Source of the DNA: a virus
IMG/VR virus record: IMGVR_UViG_3300037840_000329
Coordinates: 1 to 20,592 of that record
Reading direction: 5' to 3' (one strand)
DNA length: 20,592 nucleotides
Numbering within the stretch: position 1 is the first letter of the stretch; every line of letters starts with the position of its first letter. The position numbers and the translations under genes were made by a program. A model generated the notes under the pieces. It did no database searches. It was not told the origin of the DNA and saw only the letters and a program-made list of their open reading frames with translations. Below are positions 6,250-12,508 of the stretch, piece by piece.

Positions 6250-6462
6250 ATGGAACCACGCTCGGACTTCGAGATTATCAAAGAGATCGTAACCCGCGAA
6301 CCCTTGAAGTCTGCTGCGGGCTGGAAATCTCCAATCACGCCAAATATCGAAGAGACGGATGAAGGCAAGATTATCGAGGTTTCCGATGGGTACGTTGGCT
6401 TTGTTGCAGAGCTGACATTCGACAAGGACGGGAAGCTGGAGAGTATTGCCGCATGGGAATAA
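6250..6462 (+). CDS. Hypothetical protein, 70 aa
   Basis: Starts MEPRSDFEIIKEIVTREPLK and ends ELTFDKDGKLESIAAWE. It is acidic, with a likely helix followed by beta strands, and has no membrane segment or metal motif. I recognise no family. The start is set by the promoter geometry described just upstream. It overlaps the next gene by 10 nt, so the two are probably coupled. It is the first of a run of very small genes between portal and minor head protein, a place where phages often carry accessory genes. Confidence 0.7.
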   Translation: MEPRSDFEIIKEIVTREPLKSAAGWKSPITPNIEETDEGKIIEVSDGYVGFVAELTFDKDGKLESIAAWE

Positions 6463-6668
6463 GACCGACTTCACGGCACTATTACCTTCGGCTCGGCGGA
6501 AAGATTGAAGCCGTCAAGGCTCCGACTGCACGCCAAGCGATCATCTACGCTCTGCAACAATGGACGGACGAGGACTTCGACGCCCTACCGCGTTCGGAAG
6601 GAAACCAGCGGCTAACCTTGAGCATTGTGGAGTGTGATCCCGCCGAAATACGTGGCGGGATACAGTAG
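6453..6668 (+). CDS. Hypothetical protein, 71 aa
   Basis: Starts MGIRPTSRHYYLRLGGKIEA and continues VKAPTARQAIIYALQQWTDEDF. The beta-strand pair, then a helix with the TARQAIIYAL pattern, resembles small phage proteins that modify or inhibit host enzymes, but I cannot assign it. It starts within the end of the 6250 gene in another frame. It ends three bases before the GTG of the following zinc-finger microprotein. No signal peptide or Cys cluster (one Cys near residue 60). Confidence 0.7.
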   Translation: MGIRPTSRHYYLRLGGKIEAVKAPTARQAIIYALQQWTDEDFDALPRSEGNQRLTLSIVECDPAEIRGGIQ

Positions 6669-6671
6669 CCC

Positions 6672-6833
6672 GTGACCCGCCTCCAGCGCCTCAAACAGAT
6701 GCGAGAATTCGCCAAGGGCAAACGCGCCGCGGCCAAGCGCCTAGGGCTGTGCACGCGGTGTTACAGTGGTCCGGCGGTTACGGGGCGAACTAAGTGCCAG
6801 CCGTGCCTCGACTACCGCTCCGGCAAGGCGTAA
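6672..6833 (+). CDS. Zinc-finger-like microprotein, 53 aa
   Basis: Translates from GTG as MTRLQRLKQMREFAKGKRAA and continues with CTRC (27-30), a linker PAVTGRTK, then CQPC (42-45). CxxC-x11-CxxC is a classic four-Cys zinc site, and the N-terminal half is strongly basic, as in small DNA- or RNA-binding proteins. ATG at 6699 (residue 10) is an alternative start. The pattern CxxC...PA..G...CxxCL occurs in many phage-encoded microproteins of unknown role. The gene ends 11 nt before the next ATG, and its TAA is part of the next gene's ribosome site. Confidence 0.7.
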   Translation: MTRLQRLKQMREFAKGKRAAAKRLGLCTRCYSGPAVTGRTKCQPCLDYRSGKA

Positions 6834-6844
6834 AGGAGAAACCC

Positions 6845-7078
6845 ATGACCCCCGCCATGAAAGCCGCGCTGGATGCGCGCTGGACCAAAGGCCGCGATGC
6901 CGCAGCCGTTCCTGCAACATCGGCAATCGTCGAACCCGAGAAGCCCGCGGTTGCGTCGACGCCGATTCTGCCCGTTCCGGTAGCCCGCATTCCGACGATT
7001 TCCGTCGATCAGGACACCGAAGACGACCGCAAGCCGAGCGCCGGATCATATCCCGCTCAGGAGAAAGAAACGAAATGA
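6845..7078 (+). CDS. Hypothetical protein, 77 aa, low complexity
   Basis: Starts MTPAMKAALDARWTKGRDAA. A short basic N-terminal helix (residues 1-20) is followed by an Ala/Pro/Val-rich, probably disordered middle and an acidic tail (VDQDTEDDRKPSAG). The start at 6845 is set by an AAAGGAG ribosome site about 8 nt upstream; an upstream in-frame ATG at 6794 lies inside the zinc-finger gene and is rejected. No family recognised. It ends in an ATGA overlap with the following gene, the first of five consecutive 4-nt overlaps. Confidence 0.7.
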   Translation: MTPAMKAALDARWTKGRDAAAVPATSAIVEPEKPAVASTPILPVPVARIPTISVDQDTEDDRKPSAGSYPAQEKETK

Positions 7079-7296
7079 CCGACACGCTCACGCTCCATGA
7101 AAACGGCATGGCCGAAGGCACGCTCGCCCCGCGGATGCTTCTCCCACTTGCCGAGCACGGCACCGACGAGCACCGGGTACAGACCTCACGCTGGGTGCTC
7201 GAATGCGGCGTCTTTCCGCCGGATTCGCAGATTCACAAGCAAGCGCAAAAGGTGATTGCGGCCTACCTGGCCGGCAAGACGCTGCCGAAAGCATGA
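7075..7296 (+). CDS. Hypothetical protein, 73 aa
   Basis: Starts MTDTLTLHENGMAEGTLAPR and ends QKVIAAYLAGKTLPKA. Mixed helix, with VQTSRWVLECGVFPPDSQIH in the middle, no membrane segment, one Cys. No family recognised. The AGGAGAAA stretch before its ATG is a good ribosome site although it lies inside the previous gene. ATGA overlaps at both ends place it in a strictly coupled set leading to the minor head protein. Confidence 0.7.
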   Translation: MTDTLTLHENGMAEGTLAPRMLLPLAEHGTDEHRVQTSRWVLECGVFPPDSQIHKQAQKVIAAYLAGKTLPKA

Positions 7297-7436
7297 CGGA
7301 GGCTTCATCGATCTATCGCTGCAAGTGCGGCTTTACGGGCCTGCGCTGCCTGCGGGAACTCACGGTCTGCGCGTACTTCAATACGGGCAAGCGCCGCAAA
7401 GGAAACAAAACTTCGTTGAAAGCGAAAGCCGCATGA
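7293..7436 (+). CDS. Cys-rich microprotein, 47 aa
   Basis: Starts MTEASSIYRCKCGFTGLRCL. CxC at 10-12, a further Cys at 19 and another at 26 (TVCAYF) make a plausible zinc site, followed by a basic Lys-rich tail (GKRRKGNKTSLKAKAA). It is the second zinc-type microprotein in this train. Coupled on both sides by 4-nt overlaps. Basic tail plus Cys knuckle suggests nucleic-acid or protein binding; the role is unknown. Confidence 0.7.
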   Translation: MTEASSIYRCKCGFTGLRCLRELTVCAYFNTGKRRKGNKTSLKAKAA

Positions 7437-7615
7437 GCCAATGTAAAGGCGATGGAACCTGTTGCGACCGCAAACTCCCGGCGCACATGATGACGGGCGT
7501 CACCGAGCACTTCTTCAAGCCGAGACCCAAGCAGCGAGCCCCGGGAGACAAGCGTAAGGCGGCGCGGCGAGCGAAATCCAAAGCCGCAAAGGTCGCTCGA
7601 CGAGTTAACAGGTGA
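7433..7615 (+). CDS. Basic Cys-containing microprotein, 60 aa
   Basis: Starts MSQCKGDGTCCDRKLPAHMM, with three Cys in the first 11 residues and His at 18, then TEHFFKPRPKQRAPGDKRKA. The last 25 residues are almost entirely Lys, Arg and Ala. The very basic C-terminus suggests RNA or DNA contact. No family recognised. It ends in a GTGA overlap with the minor head gene, so its translation probably sets the rate of that gene's initiation. Confidence 0.7.
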   Translation: MSQCKGDGTCCDRKLPAHMMTGVTEHFFKPRPKQRAPGDKRKAARRAKSKAAKVARRVNR

Positions 7616-8424
7616 GCTCGCGTTTCCGCGCCCTGCTGCTTGAAGGCTTGAAACGCTTTGCCGAGTCGGGGCCACCCTCGGACGCCGAACTCCAGGAGTG
7701 GATGCTCCGCCTCCATGCCGCGCTTGACCTCGAAGCGCCGACCGACGCCGAATCCACCAAGCTCCTGCGGGACGTCCTCACCTCGATTTACGACCGCGAA
7801 GTCACACGCGGCGGAGTGAAAAAACGGGTCCCGGAGGTCCTGCGGTACACGATCGACCGGGTAGCGCCGCACTTGCGAGCCGAGCTTGACCGGCGAATCT
7901 TCGCGGCTGCCGACCTTATTAAAATCAACAAGCGGCAGCGCAAGGCGCAGACATTGCACCGGTTCGCCGGCTGGATTACGTCGGTTCCGATCGGCGGCTC
8001 GGCGGAGACCGACCTTCGCGCTGCGGCCTCGGAAATCGCCAAGCCGGTCGCTCAGGTGAAGTTCGAGGCCCGTCGCGTCGCGATCGATCAAGGGATGAAG
8101 CTCGCAGCCTCAGTCGCCCATGTGGTCGCTCAGGATTCGGGGGCGATCGCGGCAATTTGGCATGACCGCGGCGAGCAGGACCATTCTTACGATGCCCGTC
8201 CGATTCACCTCGCACGCTCAGGCAAACTGTTCTTGGTTCGCGACTCCTGGGCGATGAACGAGGGGCTGATTAAGCGCGGCGGGCCGTATATGGACGAAAT
8301 CGAACAGGTTGCCGAGCTTCCCTTCTGCTCGTGCTGGTACGAACACATATCGAGCCCTGGAAGACTTCCCGAAGACCTCTTGACGGCGAAAGGGCGGCTT
8401 TGGGTGAAAGGCGCGACCGCATGA
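7612..8424 (+). CDS. Minor head / head morphogenesis protein (Mu gpF or SPP1 gp7-like), 270 aa
   Basis: Begins at GTG 7612 as MSSRFRALLLEGLKRFAESG. The N-terminal two thirds are helical. The C-terminal part has WHDRGEQDHSYDARPIHLAR, then VRDSWAMNEGLIKRGGPYMD, and ends with AELPFCSCWYEH. This resembles the Mu gpF-like domain, where a Cys-rich end and conserved Asp/His follow a helical body. Proteins of this type sit with the portal in the prohead and help connector assembly or DNA entry. Its place between portal and capsid genes fits. It is preceded and followed by tiny genes joined with 4-nt overlaps. A few residues of the canonical motif differ, so an HI1407-type relative is possible. Confidence 0.8.
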   Translation: MSSRFRALLLEGLKRFAESGPPSDAELQEWMLRLHAALDLEAPTDAESTKLLRDVLTSIYDREVTRGGVKKRVPEVLRYTIDRVAPHLRAELDRRIFAAADLIKINKRQRKAQTLHRFAGWITSVPIGGSAETDLRAAASEIAKPVAQVKFEARRVAIDQGMKLAASVAHVVAQDSGAIAAIWHDRGEQDHSYDARPIHLARSGKLFLVRDSWAMNEGLIKRGGPYMDEIEQVAELPFCSCWYEHISSPGRLPEDLLTAKGRLWVKGATA

Positions 8425-8582
8425 CTCCGCAAGCCAAGCGTGCCCGCGACCGCAATCATCGCCGCCTCGCCGAAGAGGATTACGCGAAGATCATCCCGCG
8501 CGGCCTGCGTGTCGTGCCGATGCCCGAAGCTAAGGCTCGGCTGATGGAATCGCTACGGGCCAAAGGAACGCTCTCGGAGTGA
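8421..8582 (+). CDS. Hypothetical protein, 53 aa
   Basis: Starts MTPQAKRARDRNHRRLAEED and ends ARLMESLRAKGTLSE. Basic, helical, no Cys. The ATG overlaps the stop of the minor head gene (ATGA), and its TGA overlaps the GTG of the next microprotein. A longer frame from 8331 would lie inside the minor head gene and is rejected. No family recognised. The basic helix-rich sequence would fit a small scaffold-like or nucleic-acid-binding protein, which is speculation. Confidence 0.65.
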   Translation: MTPQAKRARDRNHRRLAEEDYAKIIPRGLRVVPMPEAKARLMESLRAKGTLSE

Positions 8583-8692
8583 GATTCGCCCGCTATCTCA
8601 TCGGCTGGCTGGTCATCATCCCCGGTTTCGTCTGCCTCTGTGGGGCGTCGGTTTGCGCGGCGATCCTGGCCTGGGCGTGGCCGGAGGACTAG
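8579..8692 (+). CDS. Membrane microprotein, 37 aa
   Basis: GTG start in a GTGA overlap. It reads MRFARYLIGWLVIIPGFVCL and ends LAWAWPED. One long hydrophobic segment (residues about 6-34) with a basic N-terminus and an acidic C-terminus predicts a single membrane span with the N-terminus inside. Too short for family assignment. It is immediately followed by another membrane-protein gene, so the two may act together at the envelope. Confidence 0.6.
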   Translation: MRFARYLIGWLVIIPGFVCLCGASVCAAILAWAWPED

Positions 8693-8743
8693 CGGGCGGT
8701 TTCTGGGTAAGTAGGGAGTGACGGCCCGAGGAGGGCCTCGCCG

Positions 8744-8935
8744 ATGCTTTCTCTGCTCGTCGCCTTCTTGATTTTCTTGGTCGTCGTCTGTGTCATCGCG
8801 GCGATCGTTAGCTGGATTCTCTCGATGATTCCCGGGGTTCCGCCCTTTGCTCCCCGGATCGTCTGGGCCATTGCCGGCATCGTGGTCTTGATCTGGCTCA
8901 TCGGCCACGTTGGGCCGCTTGTCGGGATTCACTAG
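8744..8935 (+). CDS. Small membrane protein (Thivi_2564-like), 63 aa
   Basis: Starts MLSLLVAFLIFLVVVCVIAA, with a second hydrophobic stretch near the end (IVWAIAGIVVLIWLIGHVG). Two spans around SWILSMIPGVPPFAP match the Thivi_2564 family of short bacterial and phage membrane proteins. The ribosome site GAGGAGG (8728-8734) begins in the loop of a GGCCC/GGGCC hairpin (8723-8737), so initiation may depend on that structure. It is separated from the preceding gene by 51 nt without promoter signals. Function in the family is unknown; a small holin-like role is possible. Confidence 0.75.
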   Translation: MLSLLVAFLIFLVVVCVIAAIVSWILSMIPGVPPFAPRIVWAIAGIVVLIWLIGHVGPLVGIH

Positions 8936-8947
8936 TCGCGCTATACT
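8919..8947 (+). promoter_or_regulatory. Promoter P1 before the capsid operon
   Basis: TTGTCG (8919-8924), 17-nt spacer, TATACT (8942-8947), preceded by CGC as in the 6238 box. Transcription would start near 8954 but no gene follows until 9180. A terminator-like hairpin at 9032-9055 would cut a product of about 100 nt. Confidence 0.55.
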
Positions 8948-8992
8948 CGACCCCGGGACTGACTCTGTGGTTCATCTGGTGATCGAGGGGAT

Positions 8993-9019
8993 AGCGGCGC
9001 TCGTTTAGACGGGGCCGCT
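8993..9019 (+). other. Hairpin AGCGGC/GCCGCT between P1 and the terminator
   Basis: AGCGGC at 8993-8998 can pair with GCCGCT at 9014-9019 around a 15-nt loop. It would form the body of the short RNA predicted between P1 and the terminator. It is not followed by a T-run, so it is not a terminator by itself. Confidence 0.4.
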
Positions 9020-9031
9020 ATTCGTTCTGTG

Positions 9032-9055
9032 AAAGCGGGGCCGTTTCGCTTTTCT
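9032..9055 (+). terminator. Rho-independent terminator-like hairpin
   Basis: AAAGCG (9032-9037), 9-nt loop, CGCTTT (9047-9052), followed by a short T-rich stretch (TTTTC). It ends whatever is read from the small-gene train or from P1 before the capsid promoter P2. The stem is short, so termination may be partial. Confidence 0.5.
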
Positions 9056-9064
9056 AACGCCCTT

Positions 9065-9073
9065 TGGTATAAT
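9065..9073 (+). promoter_or_regulatory. Promoter P2 of the capsid operon (extended -10)
   Basis: TGG-TATAAT, a perfect extended -10 box; the -35 position (TTCGCT) is poor. Transcription from about 9080 gives a leader of about 100 nt with stable hairpins before the scaffold/protease gene. Confidence 0.65.
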
Positions 9074-9107
9074 ACGTCCACTCCGATGAGTCAGGGGATT
9101 CACGCGC

Positions 9108-9160
9108 GAGGCCCGGTTAAAAAAGCCGGGTCTCGGCATTTCCGAGGGCCGGTTGCTCGG
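9108..9160 (+). promoter_or_regulatory. Structured leader with mutually exclusive hairpins
   Basis: Stem A pairs GAGGCCCGG (9108-9116) with CCGGGTCTC (9126-9134) around an A-rich loop. Stem B pairs CTCGG (9132-9136) with CCGAG (9142-9146). Stem C pairs the same CCGAG with CTCGG (9156-9160). A and B share bases, and B and C share bases, so only some combinations can coexist. The arrangement precedes the translation start of the scaffold/protease by about 20-50 nt. Confidence 0.5.
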
Positions 9161-9179
9161 GGTAGCGAAGGTCCGCGAC

Positions 9180-10784
9180 GTGCCGGTAGTGTCGGAAAAA
9201 CAGAGGCGAGCCTTCTATGCGGCCCTAGAGGGACATAGCAATCTCGGCATCCCAAAAGCTGTCGCTGAAGAATTTCTCAAACACGATAATGGCCCCAAGC
9301 CCGAACTCGGCGATCTCACGGACCACGAAGCCGCCGAAGCTATTCGCGACGGCGAACTTCCGAGCCCAACGAAGTACGGCGATTTTTGGTTGTTCGACGT
9401 CCGTGTGACCGGGACCGGAGCGGCCTGGCGTGACTCGCTCGGCGAATGGGCCTATCGCGACCCCGCGCTTTGGACCTCGCCGGAATTCGTAACGCGCTGC
9501 AACGGCCTGCAAGTCGTCGCGCTCCATCCCAAAGATTCGGGCCTCAATAGCAAGGAGTACAACGAGCGCGCCGCTGGCTCGATCGTGCTGCCTTACGTCA
9601 AGGGTGATGAGGTTTGGGGCATCGCCAAGATTTTCGATGCCGACACAGCCGAGGCGATGCAAAAGACGTTGCGCTCGACCTCGCCCGGTGTTACGGCCCC
9701 GAAAGGTTCTATCCCCGAAAAACTTGAAGGTGTCGCCGACCCGGTGCTCAACGAGGGGCTACCGCAAATCTTGGACCATTTGGCGGTCTGCGAAGCTGGG
9801 GTCTGGGACAAAGGTGGGCCACCCTTAGGGGTAAGACTCGACGCGATCGATACCGGGGCGGTTATCGGAAAGGGAGAAGTCGTGACGGACGAAGACAAGG
9901 CAGCCCTCGAAAAGGAAAAAAACGACGCGATGGCTCGCGCCGATGCCGCCGAGAAGGAGCTCGAGAAAGAGCGCGAGGACCGGCGCAAGAAAGACGCCGA
10001 GCGCCGCGACAAAGAGCGCCGGGACGGACGTCGCAAACACGAAGCCGTGCGCCGTATGGACGCCGGCGAAAAGGAAGAGTCCGAAGAAGAGGAGCGCGAG
10101 CGCGAAGATCGTCACAAGAAAGACCGCGCCGCTCGTCACGACAAAGCCAAGCACGACGGCGAGATGGCCGACTGTGCGAAGTGCGACTCGGCCGAAGACG
10201 AAGAGGCTGAGAAAGAGGAGAAAGATCGCAAGGACGCCGCAGCTGCGAAGGTTGCCGAAGTCAATGCGACGATCGCTTCGGAGATGAAAGATTCGAAGGA
10301 GCGGATGGATCAAATGGCGGCGACCATCAAGGCCCTGGAATCCAACCAGCAGCCGATGAACCACGAAGACGCCAACAAGATCGCGCAGATTTTCCACCGC
10401 GCCGATTCGCTGTTCGGAATGCTCGGTGAAAAAGCGCCGCAGCACTATCCGGGTGAGCGGCCGAACCGTTACGCCGCGCGTGTGGTAACGGGCTTGCAGA
10501 AGTTTCTGCCGGATGCCTCGCGCTACAAAAACGCCGTCTTCAACGACTCGATTCCCGAGCAAGCGTTCGGACTCATGGAAGACGCGGTCTATCAAGAGGT
10601 TCTCGCCGAGGCAAAGAATCCGACGCGAAACGACTCGGCGATGCTCGGACGATTGATCGCACGTTCTACCAAGGACGAACTCGGCAGAACGCGCACCGAG
10701 TACAGCGGCAGTTCGCGCGCGGGTCTGGGAATGTTCGTCGCTCCGTCATTCGTCGGCAAACTCGTCAAGCCGGAAAGGTTTTAA
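9180..10784 (+). CDS. Prohead protease-scaffold fusion (DUF2213-like), 534 aa
   Basis: From GTG 9180 it starts MPVVSEKQRRAFYAALEGHS and continues GIPKAVAEEF. That 40-residue unit is usually a separate small phage protein (MPVxSEKQRRAM...GIPKxVGEEF), here fused in front. Residues about 65-215 form a DUF2213-like domain with ALHP (H116) and the family motif DHLAV near 199-203 (H200, then VWDKGG). Residues about 236-385 are extremely charged (Lys/Glu/Arg/Asp) coiled coil, as in scaffolds. The C-terminus (395-534) is globular. It should build the prohead core and then be cleaved. A TTG at 9153 would add nine residues. The next gene follows at 10791. Confidence 0.75.
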   Translation: MPVVSEKQRRAFYAALEGHSNLGIPKAVAEEFLKHDNGPKPELGDLTDHEAAEAIRDGELPSPTKYGDFWLFDVRVTGTGAAWRDSLGEWAYRDPALWTSPEFVTRCNGLQVVALHPKDSGLNSKEYNERAAGSIVLPYVKGDEVWGIAKIFDADTAEAMQKTLRSTSPGVTAPKGSIPEKLEGVADPVLNEGLPQILDHLAVCEAGVWDKGGPPLGVRLDAIDTGAVIGKGEVVTDEDKAALEKEKNDAMARADAAEKELEKEREDRRKKDAERRDKERRDGRRKHEAVRRMDAGEKEESEEEEREREDRHKKDRAARHDKAKHDGEMADCAKCDSAEDEEAEKEEKDRKDAAAAKVAEVNATIASEMKDSKERMDQMAATIKALESNQQPMNHEDANKIAQIFHRADSLFGMLGEKAPQHYPGERPNRYAARVVTGLQKFLPDASRYKNAVFNDSIPEQAFGLMEDAVYQEVLAEAKNPTRNDSAMLGRLIARSTKDELGRTRTEYSGSSRAGLGMFVAPSFVGKLVKPERF

Positions 10785-10790
10785 CCGAGC

Positions 10791-11405
10791 ATGGCTATCA
10801 CGCTGAATCCAAACGCCACGACGAACATCTCGTCCGGCTTCCTCCTGCAAACGGAGGGCTACGTCCAAGGCTTCGCCCAAGACGATCCGGCCATGCGCTA
10901 TCAATGGGAAGGCGCTCAGGTCGGCGGGTCGACGGTTCTGTGGGGCGGCCTTGCGGTCCAAGTCAACCTCCAGGGCGTCGACTCGAACATGCTGGGGCCG
11001 GTCATCATCCCGTCCACTAGCGCCGCGACGATCAACGCCATTACGATCTTCAATCAATCGATGAACGGCATCATCACGCCGAGCTCCAACGTGCCGCAAT
11101 ACGCCGTCGGATCGTCGCTGAACATCGTTCGCTTCGGGTCGCTTGCGCGGGTTTGCGTTGCGGTAGAGAGCACTGCGATTCTCAACGGACTGGCGGATGC
11201 CGAGGCGAACGTCGCGCTCTATTGGGACACGACGAATCTCTGCATCACCACGACCTCCGGCGGGAACTACGCGCTGCCGAGCACGGTAAAACTCATTACG
11301 GTCAGTGCCAACGGAAAAACCGTCTACGCTACCGGCGGAAACGCGAATTGGAGCGTTTCCGGTGGATCCGGGACCGCTGGCTGCTGCGCGATCATCGAAA
11401 TCTGA
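10791..11405 (+). CDS. Head cement/decoration-like structural protein, 204 aa
   Basis: Starts MAITLNPNATTNISSGFLLQ, followed by EGYVQGFAQDDPAMRYQWEG, then VLWGGLAVQVNL and ITIFNQSMNGIITPSSNVPQ. Motifs such as QDDPAxRxxxxGG, WGGxAv and FNQ..x.I.TP..xVP are shared with a family of structural proteins located just before DUF2184 capsid genes in some phages. The sequence is beta-rich with a Gly/Ser-rich end and two adjacent Cys (GCCAII) at the C-terminus. I infer a capsid cement or decoration role from family pattern and position; no experimental role is known to me. It is followed after 14 nt by the major capsid gene. Confidence 0.7.
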   Translation: MAITLNPNATTNISSGFLLQTEGYVQGFAQDDPAMRYQWEGAQVGGSTVLWGGLAVQVNLQGVDSNMLGPVIIPSTSAATINAITIFNQSMNGIITPSSNVPQYAVGSSLNIVRFGSLARVCVAVESTAILNGLADAEANVALYWDTTNLCITTTSGGNYALPSTVKLITVSANGKTVYATGGNANWSVSGGSGTAGCCAIIEI

Positions 11406-11419
11406 CGAGGAGTTTGTAA

Positions 11420-12436
11420 ATGCCCATTTCAGCACCAGAGCGAATCCTGGTTCATCCCAGCGCCGTCGAGCCGAATCTCATCGTTACGACCGCGCAGGCT
11501 TCCGGCTTTGTTGAGGACTTGGGCGGCGGAGAGCTCCGCCAACTCCTGAGCGAAAACGATAAAGTCGTCTACCAGAATCACGTCGATATCCGAACGCAAG
11601 TCGCCGCGAACCAGGCTGCGGCAAACGTCCTGCCGGGTGCGACGATCACGCTCGACTATATCCAAACGCTCGCCTACCTTCTGCGGACGCGCCAAAACTA
11701 CAATCATCTCGACGTCGCCGACGCCGGCGAGTGGAACGTAAACCTTCCGCTAGCCTATCAACTTGGCGCCCGGCAAGGGATCGCTCAGGCGATCCGCGGT
11801 GCGAATCTCTACGGTTTCAACGCCTCGAATAACGAGGGGCTGCTCAACACGCCGAACGCCGTCGTCAACACCTTACCGCCGGACCAGTATGGGAATACGA
11901 CCGTCATTACCTACGACAACGGCGCGATGTACCTGTATCTCATGCAGCAGGTCCAGGAAATCCGGCAGGCGATGTTCGCGCTCGGCTTGCCGCAAAAGGT
12001 CGTCTTCCTGGCTCCGCAGCGGGTCATCGGCCAATGGCAGTATCAGGGCATCATCCAGGTCACGAGCTACCAGCGCCCAGGCGCCGGCACGGCAACGATC
12101 GGCCAAGCGACCGAAGCAACGGCCAAGGAGAACCTCGTCGATATCGTTTGGGCCTACGACGATACGCTGATTGGCAAAGCCTCAGGCGGAAACGATGCGG
12201 TTCTGCTGGTCGTTCCCGAAGCCGTCATTCCCGAGGCGCCGATCAACACGAACGTCTTCGCGAAACTCACCCCGCAAATGTCGGCGATGACGTTACAATA
12301 CACCGCCTCGGCGGCTCCGATCGAACTCACCGGACCGATTGGCGCAGAAGGCGTCGATTTCATCGCCATGCAGCGCGTAACGTCCGGCTGGGCTCCGCGT
12401 CCGCAGGCGATCGTGATCCTCTCCATGCCCTACTAG
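11420..12436 (+). CDS. Major capsid protein (DUF2184-like), 338 aa
   Basis: Starts MPISAPERILVHPSAVEPNL. N-terminal region to about residue 60 (SENDKVVYQNHVDIRTQ), then LRTRQNYNHLDVADAGEWNV and LAYQLGARQGIAQAIRGANL. The C-terminal half has KVVFLAPQRVIGQWQYQGI and ends APRPQAIVILSMPY. These agree with DUF2184 major capsid proteins, which adopt an HK97-like fold. Length is typical. A GAGGAG ribosome site lies about ten bases upstream. It is the last gene before a strong terminator, consistent with high expression from P2 and isolation from downstream genes. Confidence 0.85.
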   Translation: MPISAPERILVHPSAVEPNLIVTTAQASGFVEDLGGGELRQLLSENDKVVYQNHVDIRTQVAANQAAANVLPGATITLDYIQTLAYLLRTRQNYNHLDVADAGEWNVNLPLAYQLGARQGIAQAIRGANLYGFNASNNEGLLNTPNAVVNTLPPDQYGNTTVITYDNGAMYLYLMQQVQEIRQAMFALGLPQKVVFLAPQRVIGQWQYQGIIQVTSYQRPGAGTATIGQATEATAKENLVDIVWAYDDTLIGKASGGNDAVLLVVPEAVIPEAPINTNVFAKLTPQMSAMTLQYTASAAPIELTGPIGAEGVDFIAMQRVTSGWAPRPQAIVILSMPY

Positions 12437-12456
12437 GGACTGCTCCTCGTAAAACC

Positions 12457-12491
12457 GAAGGGTCTCGGCATCGCCGGGGCCCTTCTTGCTT
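12457..12491 (+). terminator. Strong terminator after the capsid gene
   Basis: A 13-bp stem with a 3-nt loop (12457-12469 pairs with 12473-12485, two G-T pairs) followed by TTGCTT. It lies 20 nt past the capsid stop and before the ribosome site of the next gene. The left arm contains GGGTCTCGGCAT, the same 12 bases as in the leader of the protease-scaffold gene at 9128-9139. Confidence 0.8.
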
Positions 12492-12508
12492 CCGGTAGGA
12501 GTGAATAA

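Noticed and set aside
5609-6259. 216-codon minus-strand open frame
   Set aside because: Antisense to the portal gene, whose plus-strand frame has clear family motifs.
9078-9105. Hammerhead-like CCGATGAG after a GTC
   Set aside because: The core needs CTGATGA and a downstream GAAA; here the U4 position is C and no GAAA follows in the right place.
9086-9238. Open frame MSQGIHARGPVKKAG after promoter P2
   Set aside because: Its codons run through the leader hairpins and then overlap the protease-scaffold gene in another frame; composition is not protein-like.
9825-10595. 256-codon minus-strand open frame
   Set aside because: Antisense shadow of the highly charged coiled coil in the scaffold gene; hydrophobic runs come from reverse-complemented Lys/Glu codons.
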